A stretch of 64,000 nucleotides of DNA from contig CAZWLY010000011.1 in NCBI GenBank assembly GCA_964634465.1, positions 1 to 64,000 on the forward strand. The letters run 5' to 3'. Shown here piece after piece: positions 33,362 to 42,171 of the stretch (position 1 is its first letter; each line of letters opens with the position of its first letter). The translations under genes were made by a program, and so were the position numbers. Under the pieces are notes generated by a model. The model saw only the letters and a list, made by a program, of their open reading frames with translations. It was not told the origin of the DNA and did no database searches. This stretch comes from CAZWLY01 sp964634465. GTDB lineage: Bacteria; Desulfobacterota; Desulfarculia; G963662305.

Positions 33362-33379
33362 TGTAGCAAATTCTGCACA
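33362..33379 (+). promoter_or_regulatory. Candidate RpiR operator, copy 2
   Basis: TGTAGCAAATTCTGCACA matches copy 1 at 14 of 18 positions and lies exactly 31 bases (three helix turns) downstream of it, between promoter and start codon. Confidence 0.55.
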
Positions 33380-33398
33380 AAAGGCGCTGGAGAGGTCC

Positions 33399-34289
33399 TT
33401 GATCAACCCCGAAGTGTTGTTCATCAAAGGGCCGGTTCGACTGACCAAGACCCAGGTCAAGACGGTGGATTATATTCTCGGCCACCCCGACAAGGCCGCT
33501 TTTCTGTCCGCCGCCGAGTTGGGCCGCCGGCTTGGAGTCTCCGACGCCACCGTGGTCAGGCTGGCCCAGAGTCTCGGCTTTTCCGGCTTCTCCGCCATGC
33601 AAAACCACCTCCGGGAGCACTTGAGGTCGCGCCTGGACACCGTCAGTCGGATGGAGCGCACCGCCGGCCATATCGCCACGGTGGAGGACGTGCTGCCGGC
33701 GGTCATGCGGGCCGACATCGACAATCTGGAGCGGACCGTGGAGACGACCTCCCTCCGCACCTTCGCCAAGGTGGTCGAGGTCCTACACAGGGCCGAGGAG
33801 GTCCACATCGTCGGCTTGCGCTCGGCCCACTCCCTGGCCCAGTTCCTGGCCAGCGCCCTCAAGTACCTCGGCCGCCGGGTCCACCAGATCACCCCCGGCA
33901 TCGGCGAAATCTGGGCCGAGTTGAACCACCTGGACTCGGATACGGTCCTGGTCGCCTTTTCGTTTCCCCGCTACACCAGATTGACCATCGAGATCGCCGA
34001 GGCGGCCAAACAGGCCGGAGGGACGGTCATCGCCTTCACCGACTCGGCCCTCTCGCCGCTGGCCACCCGGGCCGACTACGTTCTGCCGGCCTCGTTTCAG
34101 ATGGACTCCTTCATGGAGTCGTTCGTGGCGGCGTTGAGTCTCTTGAACGCCGTGGTGACGGCCATCGCCTTCGTGGACGGGAAGAAATCCATCGGCCGCC
34201 TCAAGCGCCTGGAGCAGTTGTGGGCGGAGAAATCGATCTACTACCGCGACGAGGCCGAGGAGGGCGCGGGACGCGCCAAGAAACACTGA
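33399..34289 (+). CDS. MurR/RpiR-family transcriptional regulator
   Basis: A 296-residue regulator: N-terminal HTH_6 domain at about 1-80 (LGRRLGVSDATVVRLAQSLGFSGF recognition region) and a SIS sugar/acid-phosphate-type sensing domain at about 125-260 (VHIVGLRSAHSLAQFLASAL, VAFSFPRYTRLTIEIAEAAK, GGTVIAFTDS). The start is TTG 33399 with GGAGAGG just before it. It is the first gene of the run leading to an acyl-CoA synthetase and TAXI-TRAP genes, so it probably controls that pathway and itself. The effector is unknown; RpiR regulators are best known for sugars, but some serve acids. Confidence 0.9.
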   Translation: MINPEVLFIKGPVRLTKTQVKTVDYILGHPDKAAFLSAAELGRRLGVSDATVVRLAQSLGFSGFSAMQNHLREHLRSRLDTVSRMERTAGHIATVEDVLPAVMRADIDNLERTVETTSLRTFAKVVEVLHRAEEVHIVGLRSAHSLAQFLASALKYLGRRVHQITPGIGEIWAELNHLDSDTVLVAFSFPRYTRLTIEIAEAAKQAGGTVIAFTDSALSPLATRADYVLPASFQMDSFMESFVAALSLLNAVVTAIAFVDGKKSIGRLKRLEQLWAEKSIYYRDEAEEGAGRAKKH

Positions 34290-34320
34290 ATTTTTCGGCC
34301 GGCCCTGGGGCCCGGCCCTG

Positions 34321-34342
34321 GAGGCGAAAGCCTCATATTTTT
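34321..34342 (+). terminator. Small GNRA-capped hairpin with T-run
   Basis: GAGGC-GAAA-GCCTC followed by ATATTTTT, between rpiR and acs. The short stem suggests partial termination, which would lower or separate the expression of the metabolic genes. Confidence 0.5.
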
Positions 34343-34367
34343 GAAAAACCAAGGAGCGCAAAAGCCA

Positions 34368-36506
34368 ATGGACCCCAACCAATCTCTGGAGCCGCTGTTC
34401 AACCCGGCCTCGGTGGCCGTCATCGGCGCCTCGGAGGTGCCGGGCAAGGCCTCGGAGCGCCGAGTGCGAAGCCTGATCGAAGGCGGATTCGGCGGCCAGG
34501 TCTATCTCGTCAACCCCAAACGTGATCGACTCTTCGGCCGGCGGGCCTACCCGTCAATGAAGGACGTCGACGGCCGGGTCGATCTGGCCATGATCGTCAT
34601 CCCGGCCAAATTCATCCCCGAGGCGGTGGCCGACGCCGCGGCCAAGGGCGCCAAGGGGGTGATCATCATCACCGCCGGCCTGGGCGAGACCGGCGAAGAG
34701 GGCAAGCGGATCGAGGCCGAAATACTGGACATCGCCGATCGATACGGGGTCAACGTCATCGGCCCCAACTGCTCGGGAATGTATTCGGCCTCGGGCTCGA
34801 TGAACTTCTTGGGCATCCCCGGCATCAAGCCGGGGCGACTGTCGATCCTGGCCCAGTCGGGCAACATCATCGACTCCCTGACCCACTACGCGGCCAAGCG
34901 GGGTCGCGGTTTTTCCAAGATCATCTCCTCGGGCAACGCCATCGGCGTTCGTTTCCACCATTATATCGACTACTTGGCCGACGACGACGACACCGGCGTG
35001 ATCATGCTCTACCTGGAGTCGATCAAAGACGGCAGCGAGCTGGTCCAGGCCGCCCGGCGGGCGGTGACCAAGAAGCCGATCATCGCCCTCAAGGTCGGCC
35101 GGACCACCGCCGGCCAGCGGGCCAGCGCCTCCCACACCGGCGCCCTGGCCGCCAACGACGCCATCGTCGAGGCCGCCTTCGAGCAGGCCGGCATCATCCG
35201 GGTGTCCAACGTGGACGAGATGTTCGACCTGGCCGAAACCTTCATCGACTGCCCGAAACCCAAGGGCAGCCGGGTGGCCATCCTCTCCGAGGGCGGCGGC
35301 GACAACTCGGTGGCCGCCGACAACGCCGAGCGCTGGGGCCTCGAAGTGCCGGTCTTGAGCCCCGAGCGCCAGGAGAAGATCAAGGAGCACCTCCTGGCCG
35401 GCATGCCGGCCCACAACCCCATCGACTACGGCGGCACGGCCGAGGAGAACCCGGACGTCATCGTCCAGTGCGTCCGCCAGGTCATGGAGGACGACGACAT
35501 CGACCTGGTCTACCTGACCGGTTTCTTCGGCGGCTTCAGGGACATCATCGCCCCCCACATCGGCGAGCTGGAAGCCGAGGCGTCGAAAAAGTTGGTCGGC
35601 CTGGTCGAGGAGTTCAAAAAGCCCCTGGCCGTCCACACTTCGTTCGCCGGCATGGACTACGAGGCGCTCGAGGTCTTGCGGGAGGGCGGCGTGCCGGTGT
35701 TGGCCTCCTCGGACAGAACCGCCCAATGCCTGGCCGCCCTGGCCCGGCAGGCGGCCGACGCCCGGCGGCTGGAGAAGGTCCGGCTCGTCACCGGCGACGG
35801 CTCGGCTCGGCCGGAGGCCGAGAAGATCTTCGCCGCGGTCCGCTCCCAGGATCGGACCAATCTCCTCGAAACCGAATCCCGGCGGCTTCTGGCCGCCTAC
35901 GGCTTCGACCTGCCCCCGGCCGAGCTGGCCGAGACCGCCGAGGCGGCGGGGCGGGCGGCCGAGGCCATGGCCTGCCCGGTGGCGATGAAGATCGTCTGCC
36001 CGGACATCGTCCACAAGTCCGACGCCGGCGGGGTCAAGCTGGGCCTCGTCGGCCGGGAGGAGGCCCGGGCCGGGGCCAAAGAGGTGATGGCCAACGCCCG
36101 CAAGGTCGCCCCGGCCGATCGAATCGTCGGCGTGCTGATAAGCCCCATGGCCGCCGCCGGCCAGGAGTGCATCCTGGGCCTGGTCCGCGACCCCCAGTTC
36201 GGGCCGGTGATCATGTTCGGTCTGGGCGGGGTTTTCGTCGAGGTCCTGGGAGACGTCTCCTTCGGCGTCGCTCCCTTGAGCGAGGATGACATTGAGCGTA
36301 TGATGACTTCAATCAAGGGTTACAAGCTCCTTACCGGCGTACGGGGCCAGGCGGCGAAGGACGTCGAGGCGGTACGCGACATGTTGCGCCGATTGTCGGT
36401 CATCGCGGTTGAGAATCCGGAAATCGCCGAGATCGACCTAAACCCCGTCATCATCCACGAGAAGGGTGCCTCGGTGGTCGATTCCCGCGTCATCCTGACC
36501 GACTGA
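34368..36506 (+). CDS. Acyl-CoA synthetase, ADP-forming (fused alpha-beta)
   Basis: A 712-residue enzyme that makes an acyl-CoA from acid, CoA and ATP with ADP and phosphate as products. Domain order: CoA-binding Rossmann (VAVIGASEVPGKASER) at about 10-140, succinyl-CoA-ligase-like domains to about 460 with the phospho-His motif ASHTGALAAND, then a C-terminal ATP-grasp (VAMKIVCPDIVHKSDAGGVKLG, FGLGGVFVEV). It starts at ATG 34368 with AAGGAG 11 bases upstream. Relatives use acetate, aromatic or branched acids. The adjacent crotonase and transporter suggest a larger or unsaturated acid, which is not proven. Confidence 0.9.
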   Translation: MDPNQSLEPLFNPASVAVIGASEVPGKASERRVRSLIEGGFGGQVYLVNPKRDRLFGRRAYPSMKDVDGRVDLAMIVIPAKFIPEAVADAAAKGAKGVIIITAGLGETGEEGKRIEAEILDIADRYGVNVIGPNCSGMYSASGSMNFLGIPGIKPGRLSILAQSGNIIDSLTHYAAKRGRGFSKIISSGNAIGVRFHHYIDYLADDDDTGVIMLYLESIKDGSELVQAARRAVTKKPIIALKVGRTTAGQRASASHTGALAANDAIVEAAFEQAGIIRVSNVDEMFDLAETFIDCPKPKGSRVAILSEGGGDNSVAADNAERWGLEVPVLSPERQEKIKEHLLAGMPAHNPIDYGGTAEENPDVIVQCVRQVMEDDDIDLVYLTGFFGGFRDIIAPHIGELEAEASKKLVGLVEEFKKPLAVHTSFAGMDYEALEVLREGGVPVLASSDRTAQCLAALARQAADARRLEKVRLVTGDGSARPEAEKIFAAVRSQDRTNLLETESRRLLAAYGFDLPPAELAETAEAAGRAAEAMACPVAMKIVCPDIVHKSDAGGVKLGLVGREEARAGAKEVMANARKVAPADRIVGVLISPMAAAGQECILGLVRDPQFGPVIMFGLGGVFVEVLGDVSFGVAPLSEDDIERMMTSIKGYKLLTGVRGQAAKDVEAVRDMLRRLSVIAVENPEIAEIDLNPVIIHEKGASVVDSRVILTD

Positions 36507-36520
36507 AGGAGATGAAATCC

Positions 36521-37282
36521 ATGAATCTGGAAACAGTGATCTACGAAAAGAAAGGCCGCACCGCCGTCATCACCTTGAACCGGCCCAAGGTCTTAAACGC
36601 GATGAACAAGCAGCTCTGGCTCGATCTGAGAGAAGCCTTCATCGCCGCCCGCGACGACGACGAGGTCAAGGTGGTGGTGCTCACCGGCGCCGGGCGGGCC
36701 TTTTCCACCGGGGCCGACCTCAAAGACTCCCACGGCCGGACCATCACCGCCTACCGGGACTATCTGGAGCACCTCCAGGAGATATCCCGGATGATCATCC
36801 GCTTCGACAAGCCGACCATCGCCGCCGTCAACGGCTACGCCCTGGGTTCCGGCTACGAGCTGGCGTTGGCCTGCGACATCCGCCTGATGGCCAAAAGCGC
36901 CCAGATCGGCTCGCCCGAGGCCAAGGTGTCCTCCTCGGTCACCGGCGGGGCGATGCGCCTGGTGCCGCTCCTCATCGGCCCGGCCAAGGCCAAGGAGCTG
37001 ATGTTCACCGCCGAGTACATCGACGGCGTCGAGGCCGAGCGGATCGGGCTGGTCAACCGGGCGGTGGACGACGAACGCCTGATGGACGAAGCGCTGGCCA
37101 TGGCCGAGAAGATCGCGGCCAACTCGGCCTTCTCGATAAAGCTGATCAAACGGGGCATCGACATGTCGCCCGAGGTCAGCCTGGAGGCGTTGATGGACTA
37201 CGAGGTCGAGGCCTGCCTGGCCACGGTCAGCGCTCCGGAGCGGGAAGAGGCCTTGCAGGATTTCGAATCCCGCAAGAAGTAG
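36521..37282 (+). CDS. Enoyl-CoA hydratase/isomerase family protein
   Basis: A 253-residue crotonase-fold protein. The oxyanion-hole segments FSTGADLKDS and ALGSGYELALACDI are present, and SPEAKV provides the Glu position used by hydratases. The 14 residues after it (SSSVTGGAMRLVPLLIG) match the family pattern. AAGGAG lies 9 bases before ATG 36521, so this start is preferred over the ATG at 36512. It follows the CoA ligase after 14 bases and would process the acyl-CoA it makes. Hydratase, isomerase and lyase cannot be separated by sequence alone. Confidence 0.88.
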   Translation: MNLETVIYEKKGRTAVITLNRPKVLNAMNKQLWLDLREAFIAARDDDEVKVVVLTGAGRAFSTGADLKDSHGRTITAYRDYLEHLQEISRMIIRFDKPTIAAVNGYALGSGYELALACDIRLMAKSAQIGSPEAKVSSSVTGGAMRLVPLLIGPAKAKELMFTAEYIDGVEAERIGLVNRAVDDERLMDEALAMAEKIAANSAFSIKLIKRGIDMSPEVSLEALMDYEVEACLATVSAPEREEALQDFESRKK

Positions 37283-37338
37283 TTGGTAGTCACGGGCCCA
37301 AAGGCCCCCAACCGAAAACATTTTTAGGGAGGGATTAC

Positions 37339-38325
37339 ATGAAGAGACTGAGTTTGGTATTGCTGGCCTTGGTGTTCGCCTTTGGTTGCCTGATGGCGGC
37401 CACTCCGCATGACGCCGTGGCCAAGACGCGCTACGTGACCATCGGCACCGGCGGCGTGACCGGCGTCTACTACCCGACCGGCGGCGCCATCGGCAAGATC
37501 GTCAACAAGAAACGCAAAGTGTACAACCTGCGCGTAACCGTCGAGTCCACCGGCGGCTCGGTGTTCAACGTCAACGCCATCATGGCCGGCGACCTGGAGT
37601 TCGGCGTGGTCCAGTCCGACCGCCAGTATCAGGCCTGGCACGGCCTGGCCGAGTGGAAGGACAAGGGCCCCCAGAAGAAGCTCCGGGCCGTCTTCACCAT
37701 CCATCCTGAAACCTTCTTCCTGGTCGCCGCCGTCGATTCCGGCATCAAGAGCTACAAGGACCTCAAGGGCAAGGCCGTGGCCGTGGGCAACCCCGGTTCC
37801 GGCCAGCGCCAGAACTTCATCGACATCCTGTCCATGTACGGCATGAGCCACAAGGACCTCGGCCGGGCCGAGGGTCTCAAGGCGGCCGAGTCGCCCAAGA
37901 TGCTCCAGGACGGCCGCGTCGATGCTTTCATCTACACCGTGGGCAACCCGGCCGGCATGATCAAGGAAGCCACCGCCGGTCGTCGTAAGGTCCGCTTCAT
38001 CCCGGTGGACGAGCCCCAGGTGAACGCCATGGTCAAGAAGTGGCCCTACTACGTCAAGGCCAAGATTCCGGTCCAGTTCTACCCCCTGGCCGAGAACAAG
38101 ACCGACGTGCCCACCTTCGCCGTCAAGGCGACCTTCGTGACCAGCATCGACGTGCCGGACGACATCGTCTACGCCATCACCAAGGAGGTCTTCGAGAACT
38201 TCGACGCCTTCAAGAAGCTCCACAAGGCCTACACCACCCTGACCAAGAAGAAAATGCTGGAGGGCATGAGCGCCCCCATTCATCCCGGCGCCTTGAAGTA
38301 CTACAAGGAGGCCGGCTTGATGTAA
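37339..38325 (+). CDS. TAXI-family TRAP substrate-binding protein 1
   Basis: A 328-residue periplasmic binding protein. A signal peptide covers about 1-29 (MKRLSLVLLALVFAFGCLM..., AVAK end). The mature part opens RYVTIGTGGVTGVYYPTGGAIG, the diagnostic TAXI start, and contains VESTGGSVFNVNAIMAGDLEFGVVQSD. TAXI proteins deliver organic acids to fused TRAP permeases. AGGGAGGG precedes the ATG. The permease gene follows after a strong hairpin. Confidence 0.94.
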   Translation: MKRLSLVLLALVFAFGCLMAATPHDAVAKTRYVTIGTGGVTGVYYPTGGAIGKIVNKKRKVYNLRVTVESTGGSVFNVNAIMAGDLEFGVVQSDRQYQAWHGLAEWKDKGPQKKLRAVFTIHPETFFLVAAVDSGIKSYKDLKGKAVAVGNPGSGQRQNFIDILSMYGMSHKDLGRAEGLKAAESPKMLQDGRVDAFIYTVGNPAGMIKEATAGRRKVRFIPVDEPQVNAMVKKWPYYVKAKIPVQFYPLAENKTDVPTFAVKATFVTSIDVPDDIVYAITKEVFENFDAFKKLHKAYTTLTKKKMLEGMSAPIHPGALKYYKEAGLM

Positions 38326-38338
38326 ACCGGCTCACGGC

Positions 38339-38371
38339 TTCGGCCGCCCGGGGCGGGCCCGGGCGGCCGAA
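38339..38371 (+). terminator. 14-bp perfect hairpin between binding protein and permease
   Basis: TTCGGCCGCCCGGG and its exact complement flank a GCGGG loop. No T-run follows. It probably stabilises the upstream mRNA or lets only part of transcription through, so that the binding protein exceeds the permease. Confidence 0.7.
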
Positions 38372-38416
38372 ATTGAACGACCACCCTTTAACTCGGAGTT
38401 GCGGGGAGATTTTCGG

Positions 38417-40555
38417 ATGGCTGAAGACAAGCGTGACGACAGGTTCGACCACGGCGAGCAGCTCGAAGACGAGGGGGCCAAGATCGCCCAGAAGTTGGTC
38501 GAGGAGGCCGAAGCCGGCGCTCGTTATCCCACCGAGGGCTGGCAGAGATGGGTCATCCCCATCATCGCCGCCAGTTGGTCCATCTTCCAGCTTCTCTTGG
38601 CCGAGGTCCTGCTGCTCAACGCCGACGTCACCCGGGCCATCCACCTCGCCTTCGCCATCGTACTGGTCTACTTGAGTTACCCGCTGTTCAAAAAGAAGGT
38701 CATTTCAGCCAAGTGGCTAAGCGATAAGAAAAAATTTCATACCATCGATTTTCTGTTGGCCGCCGCGGCCTGCCTCTGCGCCCTCTACATCGCCATCGAC
38801 TACGACGGCCTGGCCGGACGGCAGGGCTCGCCGATCCTCCGGGACATCCTCATCGGGACGCTGCTGGTCGTCCTCCTTCTGGAAGCCGCCCGGCGGGCCC
38901 TGGGGCCGGCCCTGACCGGCGTGGCCGGACTTTTTATCTTCTACGCCTTCTTCGGGCCCTACATGCCCGACATCATCGCCTTCAAGGGCGTGTCCTTGAA
39001 TCGCTTCTTCGGCCAGATCACCATGTCCACCGAGGGCATCTACGGCGTGCCGCTGGACGTCTCGGCCAAGATCGTCTTCCTCTTCGTGCTCTTCGGGGCC
39101 ACCCTGGAGAAAGCCGGCGGCGGCGAGTGGTTCGTCAAGGTCGCCTACAGCCTGCTCGGTCACCTGCGCGGCGGGCCGGCCAAGGCGGCGGTGTTGGCCT
39201 CGGGTCTGTCGGGGATGGTCTCCGGCTCGTCCATCGCCAACGTGGTCACCACCGGCACCTTCACCATCCCGCTGATGAAGGACGTCGGCTATCCCGACAC
39301 CAAGGCGGCCGCGGTGGAGGTGGCCGCCTCGACCAACGGCCAGTTGATGCCGCCGATCATGGGCGCGGCCGCCTTCATCATCGCTGAGTACTGCAACATC
39401 AACTACTTCGAGGTGGTCAAGCACGCCTTCATCCCGGCCGTGGCCAGTTACTGCGCCCTGTTCTACATCACCCATCTCGAAGCCGGCAAGCTGGGGCTCA
39501 AGGGCGCTCCCCGATCCCAACTGCCCTCCTTCTTCAAGACGTTGATAGAAGGAATCCACTTCGTCATCCCGCTTTTGGTTTTGATCTGGGCCCTGCTGGT
39601 TATGCGCTACAGCCCGGAGAAGTCGGCCTTCTGGTCGATCCTGGTTCTCTACGGGACGATGATCGTCCAGAGCCAGGTCCTCGCCCGGCGCGAGGGCGAG
39701 TCGGCGATGTGGGGGTTGAAGGTCGCCTTGAAGACCATCTGGGACTCCTGGGTGGCCGGCGGCCGGAACATGCTGGGCATCGGCGTGGCCGTGGCCACGG
39801 CCGGCATCATCGTCGGCGTGGTGACCATGGGCCTGGGCAACCTCATCATGGAGGTCGTCGATATCCTGGCCATGGGCAACCTGGTCCTGCTGCTGATGAT
39901 GACCGCCATGGCCTCATTGATTCTGGGCATGGGATTGCCGACCACGGCCAACTACATCGTGGTCTCCTCGTTGATGGCCCCGGTCATCGTCGAGCTGGGG
40001 CCGGACATGGACCTGGTGGTGCCCTTGATCGCGGCCCATCTCTTCGTCTTCTACTTCGGCATCCTGGCCGACGACACCCCGCCGGTCGGCCTGGCCGCCT
40101 ACGCCGCCAGCGCCATCGCCAAGTCACCGCCCATCCCGACCGGCATCCAGGGCTTCATCTACGACATCCGAACGGCGATCCTGCCCTTCATGTTCATCTT
40201 CAACACCCAGTTGCTCCTGATCGGCATCCACGACGACTACTTCTGGTTCCAGGCGCTCTACATCTTCTGCACCACGGTCATCGCCATGTTCGCCTTCGCC
40301 TGCGCCACCCAGGGTTTCTTCGTCGTCAAGGCCAAGTGGTGGGAGCGGATCGTCTTCCTGTTCATCTGCTTCGTGATCCTCAGACCCGACTTCTTCGCCG
40401 TCCGTCTCTTCGGCGTGGAGCCGATCGATCCCGCCACCGGCCAGGCGGTCTCCCACTTCCACACCAACCTGGTCATGGCCAGCGGCATGGCGATGTACGG
40501 CTTGATGTACCTCCTTCATCGGTCCCGGCTGAAGTCCCAACAGGCGGCGGCGTGA
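38417..40555 (+). CDS. TRAP transporter fused permease (DctQ-DctM type, TAXI partner)
   Basis: A 712-residue inner-membrane protein with about 16-18 hydrophobic helices. It has a polar N-terminus, a first small four-helix part (DctQ-like, about 50-170) and the large DctM-like part with SGLSGMVSGSSIANVVTTG, STNGQLMPPIMGAAAFI and GMGLPTTANYIVVS, the conserved loops of the fused TRAP family. The ATG at 38417 has GGGGAG 9 bases upstream. It works with the flanking TAXI binding proteins as a sodium- or proton-driven importer. Confidence 0.95.
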   Translation: MAEDKRDDRFDHGEQLEDEGAKIAQKLVEEAEAGARYPTEGWQRWVIPIIAASWSIFQLLLAEVLLLNADVTRAIHLAFAIVLVYLSYPLFKKKVISAKWLSDKKKFHTIDFLLAAAACLCALYIAIDYDGLAGRQGSPILRDILIGTLLVVLLLEAARRALGPALTGVAGLFIFYAFFGPYMPDIIAFKGVSLNRFFGQITMSTEGIYGVPLDVSAKIVFLFVLFGATLEKAGGGEWFVKVAYSLLGHLRGGPAKAAVLASGLSGMVSGSSIANVVTTGTFTIPLMKDVGYPDTKAAAVEVAASTNGQLMPPIMGAAAFIIAEYCNINYFEVVKHAFIPAVASYCALFYITHLEAGKLGLKGAPRSQLPSFFKTLIEGIHFVIPLLVLIWALLVMRYSPEKSAFWSILVLYGTMIVQSQVLARREGESAMWGLKVALKTIWDSWVAGGRNMLGIGVAVATAGIIVGVVTMGLGNLIMEVVDILAMGNLVLLLMMTAMASLILGMGLPTTANYIVVSSLMAPVIVELGPDMDLVVPLIAAHLFVFYFGILADDTPPVGLAAYAASAIAKSPPIPTGIQGFIYDIRTAILPFMFIFNTQLLLIGIHDDYFWFQALYIFCTTVIAMFAFACATQGFFVVKAKWWERIVFLFICFVILRPDFFAVRLFGVEPIDPATGQAVSHFHTNLVMASGMAMYGLMYLLHRSRLKSQQAAA

Positions 40556-40673
40556 TGGGCGCTTCAATATCCGGCGGCCAGAAACCTCCCGGCCCGATCG
40601 ACCCCGGCGGGCCGGCCAAGCTCCCGCCGGCGGAGCGGTAAGACCCGCCTGGGAGCCGGACGAGGGGGTGATC

Positions 40674-41654
40674 ATGAAACCCAATGTCAAGCGCAGTTTG
40701 GCTCCCTTCCTGATCCTGGCAGCCCTGCTGGCCCTTTATCCGACCCAGGCCCACTCGGCGGGACGGCGATACGTCTCCATCGCCGCCGGCCGGGTCAGCG
40801 GCGCCTTCTTCCCCATGGCCGGCTCGATCGCCCGGACGACGCGCAAACCCCTGAGGGTCAAGGGAATCAGGGTCAGCGCGGAGTCGACCGCCGGCCAGGC
40901 CCAGAACGCCGTTCTGATCTCCCAGGGCGAGTACGAACTGGCCATCATCCAAAACGTCGTCGCCGCCGAAGCCATCAAGGGCTCCAAGCCGTTGTTCTCC
41001 AGACCGTTGACCAACCTGGCCGGGGTGTGCGCCCTGGCCTTCCAGGCCGTCCACCTCCTGGCCCGGCCCGAGGCCGGCATAAACACGCTGGCCGATCTGA
41101 AGGGCAAAAAGGTCGGTTTGGGCCTCACCGGCTCGGGCACCCGACTCAACGCCCACCACCTGTTGACCGCCTGGGGCTTGAAGCCGGCCGACCTGGCCGC
41201 CGTCCAGTCGCTCAGGCCGGCCCAGGCGATGGAGTATCTGAAGACCGGGCGTCTAGAGGCCGCCTTCTTCACCGCCGCGGCCGGCGAGGCGAACCTGGTT
41301 TCACTCGCGGCTCAAACGCCGCTCAAGCTGGTGCCCATCGAGGGGCCCAACGTGGAGTGGCTCATCAGCCGTTACCCCGGCTACGAAAAGCAGGTCATCG
41401 CCGGCGGGACCCTGAAGGGCAATCCCAAGAACGTCCCCACGGTCTCGATCACGGCTCTGTTGATCACCAGACGCGACCTCGAAGAAGGCCTCGTCGGCGA
41501 CATCCTCGAGGCCGTCTTCGACAACCTGACCAAGCTCGGCCGTTACGATCCCGACCTGGCCGGCCTGTCCCTGGAGAAAGCGGTGCTGGGCCTGACCCTA
41601 CCCTGGCATCCGGAGGCGCAAAAATTTTTCCAGGCTAAAGGAGCGCTCGACTAG
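40674..41654 (+). CDS. TAXI-family TRAP substrate-binding protein 2
   Basis: A 326-residue second binding protein after the permease. A signal peptide covers about 1-26 (ALLALYPTQAHSAG). The mature start RYVSIAAGRVSGAFFPMAGSIAR and VSAESTAGQAQNAVLISQGEYELAIIQN parallel protein 1 but with many changes, so it may have another ligand. GAGGGGG precedes the ATG. It may share the one permease with protein 1, or be specialised. Confidence 0.9.
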   Translation: MKPNVKRSLAPFLILAALLALYPTQAHSAGRRYVSIAAGRVSGAFFPMAGSIARTTRKPLRVKGIRVSAESTAGQAQNAVLISQGEYELAIIQNVVAAEAIKGSKPLFSRPLTNLAGVCALAFQAVHLLARPEAGINTLADLKGKKVGLGLTGSGTRLNAHHLLTAWGLKPADLAAVQSLRPAQAMEYLKTGRLEAAFFTAAAGEANLVSLAAQTPLKLVPIEGPNVEWLISRYPGYEKQVIAGGTLKGNPKNVPTVSITALLITRRDLEEGLVGDILEAVFDNLTKLGRYDPDLAGLSLEKAVLGLTLPWHPEAQKFFQAKGALD

Positions 41655-41956
41655 CCGGCGACGGCGGTAGAGAAGACGGCCCTTCGCTCGCTTGACGGCT
41701 CGGGCGGCCGAGCCCTGTTTCTGGCCGCGCCGGCGACGGCTTTTTCCTTTGATCGTCGGCAGCGAGGGCTCTTCATCTCCGGCCAGGCCGCCGCAGGACG
41801 CTGGTCATACCCGCCAAGCTCGTCGCCGGAAAATCGCGGCCCCAGCGCCTTTCACCGGGTCATCGCCGGATTCGATCCACAACCCGCTTTCCGGCCAAGC
41901 CGGAGGGGAACGTTCCCTAAAACGCCCCGATCGAGATGCTTGTTGGCCAAAGGAAG

Positions 41957-41976
41957 GGCCCGGCCGAAGCCGGGCC
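41957..41976 (-). terminator. UUCG-capped hairpin at the fad operon end
   Basis: On the minus strand GGCCCGGC-TTCG-GCCGGGCC is a perfect 8-bp stem with an extra-stable UUCG loop, followed by CTTCCTTT. It lies about 195 bases after the fadE stop. Confidence 0.55.
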
Positions 41977-42043
41977 GTTGTGGGGGAGGGTTGGACACGC
42001 GCCCCGGTCGCTTTGGCGCGCTTGGGCCCGCCCGGTTGGGGGA

Positions 42044-42074
42044 CGGACCGGCCAGGGGTGAGCTGGCCGGTCCG
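42044..42074. terminator. 12-bp perfect hairpin between convergent operons
   Basis: CGGACCGGCCAG and CTGGCCGGTCCG pair fully around a 7-base loop. It has no T-run on either side and could end or protect both transcripts. Confidence 0.5.
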
Positions 42075-42171
42075 CGGGGGGCAGGCAGGGAAGACCGCTT
42101 ACGGTCTCCCCGCTCTTTGTCCGGGGAGCGGGTCGGACCCCCCGGACAAACCTTTGGGCTCACGCCCTGAA

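Larger units (their letters stand above)
41655..42171. other. Convergent intergenic region with strong hairpins
   Basis: The TRAP run and the fad operon end here facing each other. Hairpins at 41957-41976 and 42044-42074 and a CTCCCCG/CGGGGAG pair near 42107-42129 likely form bidirectional ends. No gene seen. Confidence 0.55.

Noticed and set aside
34368..36506. The CoA ligase considered as an AMP-forming acetyl-CoA synthetase
   Set aside because: Its domains are CoA-binding plus ATP-grasp with a phospho-His motif, not the AMP-binding fold.
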